Of a stretch of DNA of 64,000 nt, positions 40,858 through 52,493 are shown in pieces. This stretch comes from Setophaga petechia. Lineage: Eukaryota > Chordata > Aves > Passeriformes > Parulidae. The notes under the pieces are model-generated. The model was not told the DNA's origin. It made no database searches and was given only the letters and a program-made list of their open reading frames with translations. The first letter of the stretch is position 1; every line of letters begins with the position of its first letter. The DNA is taken from NCBI GenBank assembly GCA_024362935.1, contig JANCRA010000010.1, positions 6,502,501 through 6,566,500 on the forward strand, read 5' to 3'. The position numbers and the translations under genes were made by a program.

Positions 40858-40873
40858 ATTTATTTATTTATTT
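40858..40873 (+). promoter_or_regulatory. CISH: AU-rich element in CISH 3'UTR
   Basis: ATTTATTTATTTATTT gives three overlapping ATTTA pentamers and the TTATTTATT nonamer on the sense strand. This is a classic instability element of short-lived cytokine-response mRNAs, bound by TTP/HuR-type proteins. It fits a transient feedback inhibitor. Function is inferred from the motif. Confidence 0.7.
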
Positions 40874-42112
40874 CTGGGGTAACCCTTAGAGGCACCTCAG
40901 CCCATGGAGCTGTCCCTGCTCCCACGATGCCACACTGCTGCATGCTCTGCTCCTGCCAGCATTAGTCACTGGCCACACGCTTCTGCCAGCTCCAGGCTGA
41001 GCACACACTGGAAACCACAATCCAACCTTTCTGTTTGCAAAGGTCCAGACCTCTCCTCCCCCCTGCTCTGACTTGCATGTTTGTTATCCACAATTAGGCT
41101 TTTGGCTCTGGGTTTCCTTCTCACACCCCATCCCTTTCACCCCCTGAGATGAGGCACAATGGCTCTTCCCCTGCTCTTTTACACCCAGGAGGGACAGGCA
41201 GCAGATGGGATCTGCCCTAAACCAGCACACACAAGTTGCCCCTTTCCGTTCATTTGCTGAATATCATCATCTTCACACCTTGCCATCGAGTTCAAGTAGA
41301 GGAGGGAACAGACAGAAATGACCATGTGGCTTATTTTGCCCCTAAGACCCCCTGACTTGTTCTAGCATGAATGAACATGAAGGATTCCTTGTTTATCCCT
41401 CCCTGGGACTCTAAGGCTGTAAATCAGAATGGACAAACTCCCAGCTATAGCTGAGTGTTAGAAGAGAAAATGGAAAAAGATGGGATGGTGACCCAGGAGA
41501 CAAGCTCAAAAAATGGGTGAGTTTCTTCCACCCTATCTTAAAGCTGCCAAAAGGGACAAGATGGCCTGATGTGCTTAGTCAGTGTCCTTTTTTTTCCTTT
41601 CCACATTTATACAAGTTTGTGCTGTTGCAAGCTTTGTTTTTGATACTTTGATGATTGACAGTGTGCATGTGTGATGTCAAGTTTGCTTTTTGGTAAATCC
41701 TTCCCCCTTCCCCTCTATGGCAGCAACCATAGAAAGGTACTGAATGAGAATGAAAACTTAGAAGGCAAAAAGGAAAACCTTTTAAAAAATAATATACATG
41801 ATAAACCACTGAAAAGGCTTCCTTTAATCCAAACACCTCTGTCTGCCTGAGGACACTGGGAACAAGGAAACCACGGCTCTCTGAGGAGCAGCAGTGATCT
41901 CAGGGAGCCCACACAGCTCAGCCACAGGCCTGCCAGCTACAGCTTGGGAAAAATCAGTTGGACAAGTGTCCAGCAGGAAAGGGCAGGTTGTTCAGCTCTC
42001 TGAAACTTGCCTCCTACTTGATCTGTTCTCTGTTGGGGCTGATGGGGAGGTCAAGCTGTGGGTTTGACTCACTGCCCTGAGAGAGCCCAGGAGCTCCTGG
42101 CTGACCCCAGAC

Positions 42113-42222
42113 TGAAGGCTGTGAGCTCCCACGGGCAGGGACCAGCTCTGTTCTGTGTTTGTTCTGCATTTAGCACAGTAGGGATCTCTAGGTGCTACTG
42201 CAATACAACAAATAAACAATAC
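42113..42222 (+). mobile_element. Ancient CR1/L3-type LINE 3' end
   Basis: The series GTGAGCTCC, GGGCAGGGACC, TTCTGTGTTTGT, TTTAGCACAGTAGGG, CTCTAGGTGCTACTGCAATACAA and AATAAACAATA follows, in order, the familiar 3' tail of old CR1/L3-type LINEs widespread in turtles and crocodilians (and resembling mammalian L2 tails). One central deletion separates it from the form I remember. In birds such copies are relics predating avian radiation. The AATAAA in its tail is the first canonical poly(A) signal after CISH. Confidence 0.65.
42211..42216 (+). terminator. CISH: Candidate CISH poly(A) signal 1 (inside LINE relic)
   Basis: First AATAAA downstream of the CISH stop codon, supplied by the tail of the ancient LINE. 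Use as a cleavage signal is inferred. Confidence 0.45.
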
Positions 42223-42292
42223 AGTTACTCCAAAAAGTCAGTTTCTTCTATCTTGAGACAGTTTGTTAAAAATTATTTGACTCTGGATTTTA

Positions 42293-42298
42293 AATAAA
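42293..42298 (+). terminator. CISH: Candidate CISH poly(A) signal 2
   Basis: Second AATAAA, 82 bp after the first. Either could end the long CISH transcript. Confidence 0.35.
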
Positions 42299-42299
42299 C

Positions 42300-45150
42300 G
42301 TTCTAAATATACTTTAAAAGCACTCAAAGTCTTTGGTAAAATCCAAATGGATGAATTCATTTTCTGTTTGGACACATCCTCCCCAAGAACACAGGGCAAA
42401 CTCTTGACCATTTTTTTCAAACAAGACCAAAAGGCTTTCAACATAAAGAAGGCTCTTCAGATACTGAGAGAATAAACACCAAAATCCTCAGTGTGGCCTG
42501 GTTACTACTGCACACAGATGAGCAGCAGCAGATCCCAAATCCCACGTTCATAAGGACTGATGGCACATATTTTAATGATGTGGAAGAACACAGGAATGAT
42601 TGTTGTATTGTTTCTGTGTGTCATAGAAAACCAATACAATGCAGGGGAAAGAAGGCAGAATATAAGTGGGCAAATGATGCTCTGGGTGGGGGGATCCAGG
42701 GCAGATCCATTTTCCCCTTTTCTGGGGCCATTGGGCTGCAGTGTCCCTGTGCCTGTGGCCTGGCCCTGCAGCCTTTCACATCACCTGAGACACCAGACAG
42801 CAGGTGGGGAAACCACAGGGACTGGATCTGCCCTGTAATGTCAGAGGGAGCCAGAGGACACCCCATGTGTCCAGCTTCTGAAACAGGGAACACACTGAGG
42901 CAATACCACTACTGGGAGGTGACTCCACTGGGGTCCCTCCATGCTCCTCTTCCAGGAGAGATGTCCAAGAGATGTCTCCCCATCCTGCCCAAAGCAAGCA
43001 TAATGTGCTCCCAACCACTGCAAAATGGAAAACACACTCAGAAAAAAACCACCAACAACCTGAACTAGTTCCTCTCCCATCCTTCTCCCTCTGTGAATCC
43101 ACTGGCTTCAAAGTTGAAAATACTGCTTTAGAGTATTCCTGAAGCATGTGCTGTGCTTCCTATGCCAGTCATGGAGCTGGCATTCCCAAGCAAATATTTC
43201 CACAATCTCATCAATGTGAGTGCACAGATAGATTTCTATTGCACACCAAACAGGAAATGTTGGCAATGCCATAATCTGTTCCAGATCAAATTGTTAAACA
43301 AAAACAATCACATCACACTTGGTTTAACAGGAAATATGGAAAGAGAACTACACAGGGTAGAAGCAAAACAAAGTAAGTGGAAACATGAAAACAAAAGAAG
43401 GAAAAAATGAAAACAAAAGAAGGAAGAGCTGCATCCATCTTTAAAAAGAAACTTTGCAAACCCTGGAAAAACCTGGAAAGAAAACTGTAACGCTTCTGAC
43501 ACATTATTGAGTGATTTCTTAATTTCTTAGCTGGGCTAAACTCTTCCTCTGAGTGCACAGAGGAAACCCTGCTGTTTCCTTTGCACGGGCTGAAGGTGGA
43601 GATGATTGGCACGAGCCAGACTGGTCCAGAGCTGCAGTCACACACGCTTTTACCTCATCAGCTGTTACCTTAACAACTCCCACTCCCACACCTTCAGCAC
43701 ATTTCCTTAAAGAAAACAGGTTCATGTTCTGAAAACTCCTGTACCAAACCTCTGTGCACACTGAGCTGATTTTTACAGTTGAGTTCCACATCTCTGGAAC
43801 CAGGAGCATTCGTGGCAATGCACGCTGGCCTTTACCAGCACTGCAGTACAGCTGCAGCTCCTCTCCCAGTGACACCTGTGTGGTTTGTTGAACCAATGCA
43901 CAATAATTTGGATTTTCTCTTGGTTTACAGTTTCTGTCTGCAGATAGAAAGATGGGTGTGGAGCCCTCACAGAGTCTGAAAAGCAGAGTGATAGGACTGG
44001 GAATCGAAATCCCAGTCCATGATTGAAACCACACTGCCATGGCCCACTGCCACAGCAGAACTCCCCTGCAGTTTGTCAGGCACATATGGTATCATTTTCT
44101 GTCTTAAATCATCAGCCTTCTGAAAAAGCAACGCATGCAAGGGTGAAGTAACCAGTTCACATGCACATATCCCTATCTTTTCTAACTTACTGAAATCTTA
44201 GTCCTTTCCCCACATCCTCTCAGGAGCCCAACATCCCCCAGTCCAAGCCAGGGGAACCAGCATCAAATCAAGTGAATCAGCAGAGTGTGTTTACTTCTCT
44301 TAGGACAGACCTGGTCAGGTGTTTCTAGTTACTGACCTATTACATGTCATTTCCAGTCCAAATTCCATTGTCAGTCTTACCTGCAATCTATGAAATTAAG
44401 GGAATTAAAACCAAAATTAACTGGACACTGTTTGTGTAGCTGTTCTGCCAAACATGTTCTTGTGTTCAGATCTGTCAGAAGCCAGTATCACAGCTCTCTC
44501 CTATCTGTCCCTAACGGTTGCTGAGACCCTTGCAATCCTGATGGAATTACAGTATCCTCTTCCCCAGCCCAGAAATCATCAGCAGTCCAATGGTCTGGAG
44601 CAGATGATAAAGCAACATCCAGTGAAGATGTGCCAGAACAACTTTGGATGCCAAGTAACATCCTCCAGCTTTCTCAGTTCTGAACAGCATTGTCACAACA
44701 CCCACATCATGCTGTCAGTGACCCCCACCCATCATTCACAGGGGAAACAGGAGAAAACCCCATCAGTCTGGGCAGCTCCTTACAAAAAAGGCAAGTCAGA
44801 GATAAAAATAAAGTATTACTTAGAGGTCTGCCCTGTCCCTGGGCAGAAACGTTCCTCCTCTGTCTGTTCACAGCAAGCAAGCTCTGAATTGGGAACAGGC
44901 AGTCAGGGGAAGGCAGCACTGCCAGCATTGCCCAACGCAGGGAGCGAGGAGGCCCTGGCTGCTCTGAGAGCTGATAACACGTTCAGACTGAGACATGTCT
45001 GCTCCCTGCCCACACCCAGGCCTGCCTCTGTGGGCTTCTTACAATGCTGGCAGCCAGAGCCCAGGCAGCACAAACACGTGGAGGCACGGCTCTATCTGGA
45101 GGCTAATGATGCCTGGAATGAACCTGGTGTTGATCTCCTGCTGCCACTTC
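42300..45150. other. Intergenic DNA downstream of CISH, no gene recognised
   Basis: Open stretches exist on both strands (for example the minus strand at 43,519-44,085), but none carries a domain or family signature I recognise. In human, HEMK1 lies tail-to-tail with CISH, so I looked on the minus strand for its methyltransferase motifs (SNPPYV, GGEDG, IPRPETEE). I did not see them here or further right. A 22-bp tandem duplication at 43,385-43,425 has its own entry. Confidence 0.55.
43385..43425. repeat. 22-bp A-rich tandem duplication
   Basis: Two copies of a purine-rich unit starting ATGAAAACAAAAGAAGG, at 43,385 and 43,407; the second is identical over its first 19 bases. Simple local duplication. 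Confidence 0.85.
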
Positions 45151-45785
45151 CTGACAAACACAGCCCATCCTGGGCTCCCTGCACACAAACACAGCCCATC
45201 CTGGGCTCCTGCTGCTCCCTGCACACAAACACAGCCCATCCTGGGCTCCCTGCACACAAACACAGCCCATCCTGGGCTCCCTGCACACAAACACAGCCCA
45301 TCCTGGGCTCCTGCTGCTCCCTGCACACAAACACAGCCCATCCTGGGCTCCCTGCACACAAACACAGCCCATCCTGGGCTCCCTGCACACAAACACAGCC
45401 CATCCTGGGCTCCCTGCACACAAACACAGCCCATCCTGGGCTCCTGCTGCTCCCTGCACACAGACACAGCCCATCCTGGGCTCCTGCTGCTCCCTGCACA
45501 CAAACACAGCCCATCCTGGGCTCCTGCTGCTGCTCAGCACACAAACACAGCCCATCCTGGGCTCCTGCTGCTCCCTGCACACAAACACAGCCCATCATGG
45601 GCTCCCTGCACACAAACACAGCCCATCCTGGGCTCCTGCTGCTGCTCCCTGCACACAAACACAGCCCATCCTGGGCTCCTGCTGCACTCTGCACACAAAC
45701 ACAGCCCATCCTGGGCTCCTGCTGCTGCTCCCTGCACACAGACACAGCCCATCCTGGGCTCCTGCTGCTGCTCCCTGCACAAACA
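45151..45785. repeat. 17-copy hairpin minisatellite (31/40/43-bp units)
   Basis: Seventeen tandem copies of a unit whose core is ACACAGCCCATCCTGGGCTC preceded by TGCACACAA. Spacings between successive copies, from copy 2 onward, are 40, 31, 31, 40, 31, 31, 31, 40, 40, 41, 40, 31, 43, 40, 43 and 43 bp. The basic unit is 31 bp, and the longer ones add a short GCT-rich tail of 9 or 12 bp. Short units predominate on the left and longer ones on the right. Every copy retains the inverted repeat AGCCCA...TGGGCT (6-bp arms, 3-nt loop). The one core variant, in copy 13, falls in the loop. The array has no stop codon in most frames on both strands, which creates long spurious reading frames. Confidence 0.95.
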
Positions 45786-48700
45786 AGTGCAGCAAGTGGC
45801 CCTTGGGAGCAGGCACGACCCTGCAGCATCCATCAGACATCTGTCATCACCTCTGCTGTGCACCAAAAAACATCCTCAGGGAGAAATGACAAAGTGGCCC
45901 TAGCAATAAAATTAGAGTCTTTCAGTGTTCAATTATGTGGACTAAGGACTCTACATAAACATACTCTTCCAAATTTTAGAAAGAACTAGTAATTTTTTTC
46001 TACTTGAAAATAACATATTGTTCAGAAAAAAAATGACTACTGGTAGGCAACATGTTGACCAGAAAGAAGAAAAGTAATTTTAAGGGCTTCGCTGTTAGCC
46101 TGTGTAATAAATTTCAAAAGAAAATTATGGAAATTAAACTACAATTTGGACTTTACATCATAACAACCTTAACATAATAATTCAGAGTATTTTTTTGGAT
46201 TTGGAAAGGGGAGGGAAAACAACAAAGTTTCAGAACTCCAGCTTATATTCAGTAAAGATGAGACAATGAAAAAGGAAGTTGTGCTGCAAACCACTACTGG
46301 CTTAGTCCTTCAATTCCCCTGTAATCAGTTATGGCAGTGGTCATGGCTGGAGAGAGGCTGTTGGCCCATCAATCTCCTCTGTTGCAAAGTCCTCATTTGA
46401 TTAATTTAAATACAGGAAAGGACAGACCCAGGGGAAGCAGCCTGGACCAGCAAAGTGAAGAGTTCAGTCAGAACTGCTCCACCTTGACATACCAAGCTAG
46501 ATTTGCAAAGAAGGGTTTCCTTTCATGAACAAGAGCTACCTTCCTCCTGTTGCTCCTCTTCAGACCTCACTGGCAGGGTTTTCCCCTCAATGCCATTACT
46601 TTCTAAATGCAGTGTAAATGCACTTTGCAGCAGCTCAGACTTGAGTTGCAAAAACCAAACACAATGTTATTTTTTGTCAAAATAGCTATTTTAAGAGAAC
46701 ACTCTAGCCAGGAAAGGCATTTGCTATAATGTCTCCCCATGGTACTACAGTGACAATAAAAGCCTGAAATAATACTGGTTACTGCAGCATTAGATTGCCC
46801 AAACAGACCATCAGAGACTTGGTATTTCTCAAAAACCTGATATAAATATGCCAGATGGAAGGACAAAGGAAGAGCTGGTCAATCAAAGCTCAGTGGCAGA
46901 GCTCAGCCAGGACTGGAGTTCCTTGGACTCTGGCCTGGGCAGTAACTCCATCATGTGACTGCCTTGCTCTGGAAGAGGCACTGCAACTTTTCCAACTGTG
47001 GCTCTTGGAGAAATGCTGCCCTTGCTGAAACAGCCTGCCATGGAAACCTGTAAAACACAACAGGCTAAATCCAGGTTCCTTTCCCAAGGAGTGGGATGGG
47101 AATTCATTTACTTCAGGGCTAAATTTTCACTTCATATTCCTAGTTTTACAGACAAGAATTTTATCCCTGGTGAAATTCTGACATGAATTTTGTCTTCAAG
47201 GGAAATTGTAACACTGCAGCAGGAGCACTGCTGATTTAACACAGGAAAACCCTTTCCTGACACACTGTCTCCAGCATGCACAAACCCAGCATGGAGGTTG
47301 TTCTTTTAAAAGCAGAAGGAAAGCCCATGGTGCAGTTTACAACTAAGTTCTGGCTTTCTTGCACTCACCTACAAACATTCCAGTCAGAACATGTGCAATG
47401 CTACTTCGGGACGTAAACATCAGCCTGGGGAAAACTGAGCAGCCAAGCCTGAATTGATCTCAGCAAACTTGTTTCACCTTGGCTAGGACAGAGCTTTCTG
47501 TGATGACAGCTCCTAAAAACAACAGATCTGGATTGCATCTGGGACAAAGAGACAGCAAGACCCACTGCTCATGTCCTGGGACACCCTTCCCTGCCAGCTG
47601 TCCCTCTGCCTGTTCTGGTGGGCTCACTCAGGGCAAATGAGCAGAGACTGAATAGCTGATCATAGACTGCAGAGTCTTTAATGTCAGGGCTGCTTCCTCC
47701 CTAGAACAGCAACATGGTTTGAATCTAGCTTACAGAAGGCAGAGCTGTGTTTATACTTGTCAGAAGTTACCCAATTTGGCAAGGATTCTTCCCATCATGC
47801 AAGTGTCACCACAGCCATTGCCAAACACTGCAGAGGCAGAGTTCAAAACACTACCTCCAAGCCTGGAATTACGATGAAGAAATATGTTGCCCAGTGCATA
47901 TGCTATATGTCTGCACTTGTCTGAAAGTGCTCAGCACTAATAAAAGGTGTTAATTATAATTAAAACATAAATCTGAAATAGCCTAAAGCATGACCTAATA
48001 TTATTTATTATTTCCAGGGAATATTTTGGAAAAATCTAACTTTTTGAAAATACCTCACTCTCTTCTAAGCCCTTGGTTTTGGAATACTCCTTACATTTTT
48101 TTAAGATTCTTTGTAATTCACCTCTTTTAGTGCTGTTCCCTCCAGTCTTGTGCCATGGAAATCACCTTGGCTGAGAGGCACTGGGCAGCATTTTGGGAAG
48201 AACAGGACAAAACAGCACTGGCTGGGCAAAACAGCAAAGGCTGGGATGGATCAGCAGAGGCAGAACAATGTGGGTGTGGGCTGACATGGAGACTCTTCTC
48301 TTTCCAAGAACACAGGAGATGGAAGGCTTCCCTGTGCACACAGAGCCCTGTGTTGCTGATGAAAGCCTTCGGAGCGGGGTTAGCGTGACCCAGGAGCTGA
48401 CTCAGGGCTCTCCACAAACAGCTGCTCCGAGCCCAAGTGTGCAGATGTTGGAATGCCCTCCCTGCCCCAGGATACTGAAAACCAGCTGGGAGGAAGAGTT
48501 TGCCATGGAGCTTGCAGGGAAACACTTTGGTGCAGAAGGTGTGGATTGTGTTATGTGGGGAATAGCTGCACTGTCCACAAACCAGACTGGGCTCCCACTC
48601 CTACAGTCTCCACAACTCTCTCTTCATCCACAGCAGCTTCCATGTGACGTGCTCATGCACCTCAGGCTGCACAACCTTCCAGCTCTGGGGTAGGGGAGGA

Positions 48701-51469
48701 ATTTCCCTGCACCTTGCCAACCCACAGCAGGCAGGGAGGAGGCCTGGTGCACACCATGGGCCCCTCCTGTTCAGAAGTGCCATGTGAAGAAGGCACTTGA
48801 AGGCAGTGCTGGCATCCCTTAGTTCCCTCCTGCCAGGCCAAAGAGCACAGCCTGAAAGAGGATCTTCACTACATAAGCCAGAACAAGTCAGGCACACAGC
48901 TGAAAACAAAATAACTTGTGCCAGTGTCAAGTGACAGTGTGACACTGACTGGAGCAGTAAGTGAAGATGTCACATGCTGGCTTCTGCTCTTTCCTAAGAT
49001 AGAAGCGCATTGGCATTACCAGAAAATATGCATTGATCATCACGTTGGTATTGGTGCTTATACAAACCATCATTCCAAAGGGATGGTTCAGCACAGCTAC
49101 TGGAAGTGGAAATACTCCACCCATCTTGGATGAGAAGAGAGGTGTGTTCAGCAAAGTCCACTCTATAACACAACCAGACAACCCCATCACATATTATCAA
49201 TCCTGACCTACCTGACTAATTAACAAAAAAAATAAGATATTACCCTGCTTATGCTTCTCTACCCATTTTGCAGGAGGCAACAAGGATTTTGCATGTTAAT
49301 TTACAGTTTATTTTGTATTTGTCTTTTGGCCTATAATTACTCCAATAATCACCTCGTTAGCCTCAGCTCTTCTTAGAGGAATTAGCTGCTGGAAGAACAA
49401 CACCTCCTGTCAAAGAACTTCTTAAACTAAGGACAATCTTTGTCCTGTGAGTCAAAAGAAACTTTCTCTTCTTATGCTTGAGTTAAGTGAAATAGGAAAC
49501 TGTCAAAGAAGCTGGTTTTCCTCTCCTCCCATTTCCCACCAGCAGCATTGCTCTTCAGCCTATTACTTAGGTGAGTTAAAACCCAAAAGGCCTACAGGAA
49601 ATACTGTATATCCTATAGGGATCCCTATTACTAGCATCATCAATTCCTACTGCACAGAAGCAGAAAGCTCTCCAAATTCCCATTTATTGACAAAACAAGT
49701 GAGCTAATGCAAAGGGAGCGCGTTCCAGGCCCTGGTGGTTGCAGGTAACCCTGGAGCTCAGGGAACAGCCCAACAAGCAGCGTGTGACGCAGCCAGCTGA
49801 GCTCACACTCCTCACGGGGTGTACCTTGCCCAGCTCCAGAGATATAAATATTCCCAGTGCTTGGCTCTTCCAAGGTGTTTGCTTTCCAAGATGGGTACTG
49901 CAAACGATGATGTCACAGAAACCAAAGTATAAAGGAATTATTTTTTTTTACCCTTTCCCTCCAACCTTCCTAAGGCTGATATAATCAGTGCAGCAGTGCC
50001 TGTTTGGAGGCAGCTGGTGATTAAAGCCTACAAAAGGAAGCACTTCAAGTTCTGTCAGGGAACACAGACTTTTCCTGTCTCTTTTGCCTTGTAGAGATTG
50101 CTTTTTGATGCAAAGGGAAGTAAGTCAAATGAGGTTTATATGTTATGCTGCCAACCAAAGGAAAAGGGGAAAACCCAGACCCTTTAGCCTCTCTGCCATT
50201 AGTTATTTGTGCCAGCTGGAATTACTGCCAAAGAAAGAGCCCAACTCATTACTGGGGAAGACACCCCCAAAAGTCCACCTATGTGAAGAATGCCAGTGAG
50301 CAAAGATGGCTCTCACAGACCTTCTTCAGTTTCACCTCCCGGCCCCAGTTTTAAACCTTGGTACCAGTGCACATGCCAAGACGAGTACATTAAAAATCAG
50401 CATGAAATGTGTTCTGAAGTCCAGCCCCATGGACACAAACCCCTTAACTTGACCCTTATCATGAAAGAACCATGGCTGGGATACTTTCCAACAGCAGCAA
50501 GGAAAAGGAGAGTGGTACAGGGATAGAAGAAAACCTGTAAATAGTTAAAGCAATGACTATCACTACAGCAAGATGTCAGACACTGACAATCTGCACTGAA
50601 AAGTCTCTGAACTGTTTAATTTTTTTTATTGTTTAGATCTATGAACCTTAGCAACACTTATTTTTCTCCTCCTTTCCCACTTGAACTATGTGCATGTTCA
50701 AGGAACATAAGGAAAATTTGCAAATAGAGGAAGTTTCCTCTTTGGTTCCTCTTTCTGTTTTGCAGAGATGTTGGCCCTTTGTGTGTCCTCCCCATGACCT
50801 CCAGTGGGGAGGCAGGAACAAAAAGGTTGAGGACACCAGGACCCAGTGGTACTTGACAGAAGTGCCTGAATGGCCGGAGTTTTCATGTTATTCCTCGTTT
50901 CTGCTCCCTGTACTGGTGATCTTCCACATCATCTCAAAATACCTGAGTGATACAAAATTATCAGTGCTGACCAGCCTGCCCTTGAGACACACAAAGGCAA
51001 CCACAAGGTTCAGCAGCTGAGGATAAACTGGGATGCTAAAGGCACTTCAAATCCTAGACAGTTACCAAGTAACAATTTAACTACTGTTCTCAAAGGCCAG
51101 CTGTCCCTGCTGAAACTGGGTCGTTCCTTCTGCATCAAAGTCAAAGCAGCGCAACAGAGCCGTGTTCACTCAAACCAGTTGTTCTGCGTGCACCAGGCAG
51201 CTCCTACTGCTATCTTACACCAAAAGCAATCCTGTGCACCTTGTCAAAAACCCTTTGAACCACCCAAGAACACAGCTTGAACTATTCCTTTATCCCAGGG
51301 ATGACACAGGGCTACGTGAATGCTTCCCATTGGGTCAACGGATTTACAGACAGTCATGTGGAGACAGGGGCTGCCCATGGGTGGCCTGGGGAGGACCCTG
51401 GGTGAGGGAACAGGAGACCAAACTGTGCTCAAGTCCCCCAGGCTGCCTCCTCTGACCCAGAGGCTCCCT
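45786..51469. other. Intergenic DNA, no gene recognised
   Basis: AT-leaning sequence with scattered short open frames on both strands (for example the plus strand at 48,193-48,693). None shows conserved domains or believable exon boundaries tied to a known gene. No RNA gene or young transposable element was recognised by eye. Confidence 0.5.
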
Positions 51470-51680
51470 GGCGCCCGGCCGGCGCCGCCGCAGCGGGAGC
51501 GGCCTTTGCGGCCAGTGGGCAAAGCGCCCGGCGCCACAACAGCCAGGGCTCGACCCCGGCCTGAGGAGTCTCACCCGGGCAGCTTCCAAACCAGGCCCAC
51601 AGCAATCCCTGAGAATTGCTTATGGCAGCACGCAGAGGGGTTGGTTCTCCACGCCGCCGCCTCCGCTGAGCTCAGCCCCG
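51470..51680. promoter_or_regulatory. CpG-rich segment, possible promoter
   Basis: About 200 bp with dense CpGs (GGCGCCCGGCCGGCGCCGCCGCAGCGGGAGCGG, abbreviated here to its GC-rich core at 51,471-51,503, and CACGCCGCCGCC at about 51,651-51,662) stand in CpG-poor surroundings. It could be the promoter of an unrecognised transcript or of a gene whose exons are too short to see. A minus-strand open frame of over 200 codons nearby (51,571-52,215) has no recognisable features and is probably chance. Confidence 0.35.
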
Positions 51681-52447
51681 CACCAGCAACCTCGACACAA
51701 AGCGAGCCAGGCCCAAAGTTACTCTGTGCAAAGGTGGCTCTTTCTTGCCCTTGCAACGCTGCCTCAAGTCTGAGCAAGAGCAGTTTGTGAGTGGCCCAAG
51801 CTCCCTCCTTCCCTGCACTGCCAGAGGAGACAAGTGCATTGGAGGGGTAGGACCATAAAGGAAAGCACCAGTGCCTTCCCTTGTCCCCACAGCGGTCAAC
51901 GCCGCATTTCTGAGCCTGGCTTGATACGCTCAGGAGGCAAAGCTGTCCCTGGCTTCTCACCATAGAAAGTCTTCCCTTGGTCCTTTCCCTCTCAAACTGC
52001 AAACTCTGGCTTGACCTCTGATCCCAGAGCTCGCACCCTGTGCTCTGCTGCTCTTGCACAAACCCCAGTGCTGCCCTTCCTCCCCACAGTGCTGGAGGCA
52101 GCTCTGCTGAGCAAGGAACCCCTGCTGCTCCCTGGGAGCTCACTCTGACGAAGCAGGAGCAGGGCAGCACGGCAGGGCCTGAGCAGGTCTGACTCCTTGC
52201 TAATAAGCTTTTCATGGAAACTTGGATTCTGTTACTAATTACATCTAGTTACACGCTTCTCGTGACAAACACCTCATCCACCCTGTGTTTACTTGGCAGA
52301 AGAGAGTTAAGAGGATTTGCCTGGAAAGGAAACACCTACAAACCAGCATTTCTTCATACTGTCTTCATACAACATATCTGATTAGCTTCACTTCTCTATG
52401 CTGTTAAATGTCAAGTCCTTTTGTTATGAATATTAGACTTATTTCTC

Positions 52448-52493
52448 TATATATTTGAAAATATATATACACAGATACATATATATAAATACT
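52448..52493. repeat. AT-rich low-complexity tract
   Basis: Imperfect (TA)n tract with ATATATATAC and CATATATATAAAT blocks. Intergenic, no function suggested. Confidence 0.8.

Larger units (their letters stand above)
39831..42240 (+). other. CISH: CISH 3'UTR (end inferred)
   Basis: Downstream of the stop codon I find no AATAAA or ATTAAA until 42,211. If the canonical signal is used, the 3'UTR is about 2.4 kb. It contains T-rich runs around 40,190-40,225 and an AU-rich element at 40,858-40,873. A non-canonical AATATA near 41,790 could give a shorter end. No coding signal is seen here on either strand. Confidence 0.5.

Noticed and set aside
45092..45829. A 245-codon antisense frame of Cys/Gly-rich repeats (CVCVQGAQDGL type)
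   Set aside because: It is only the reverse reading of the minisatellite. All minus frames are open there, and the apparent repeats rotate with frame.
51571..52215. A 214-codon minus-strand frame beside the 51.5-kb CpG cluster
   Set aside because: No recognisable domain, and adjacent alternative frames are also open. Most likely chance in GC-rich sequence.
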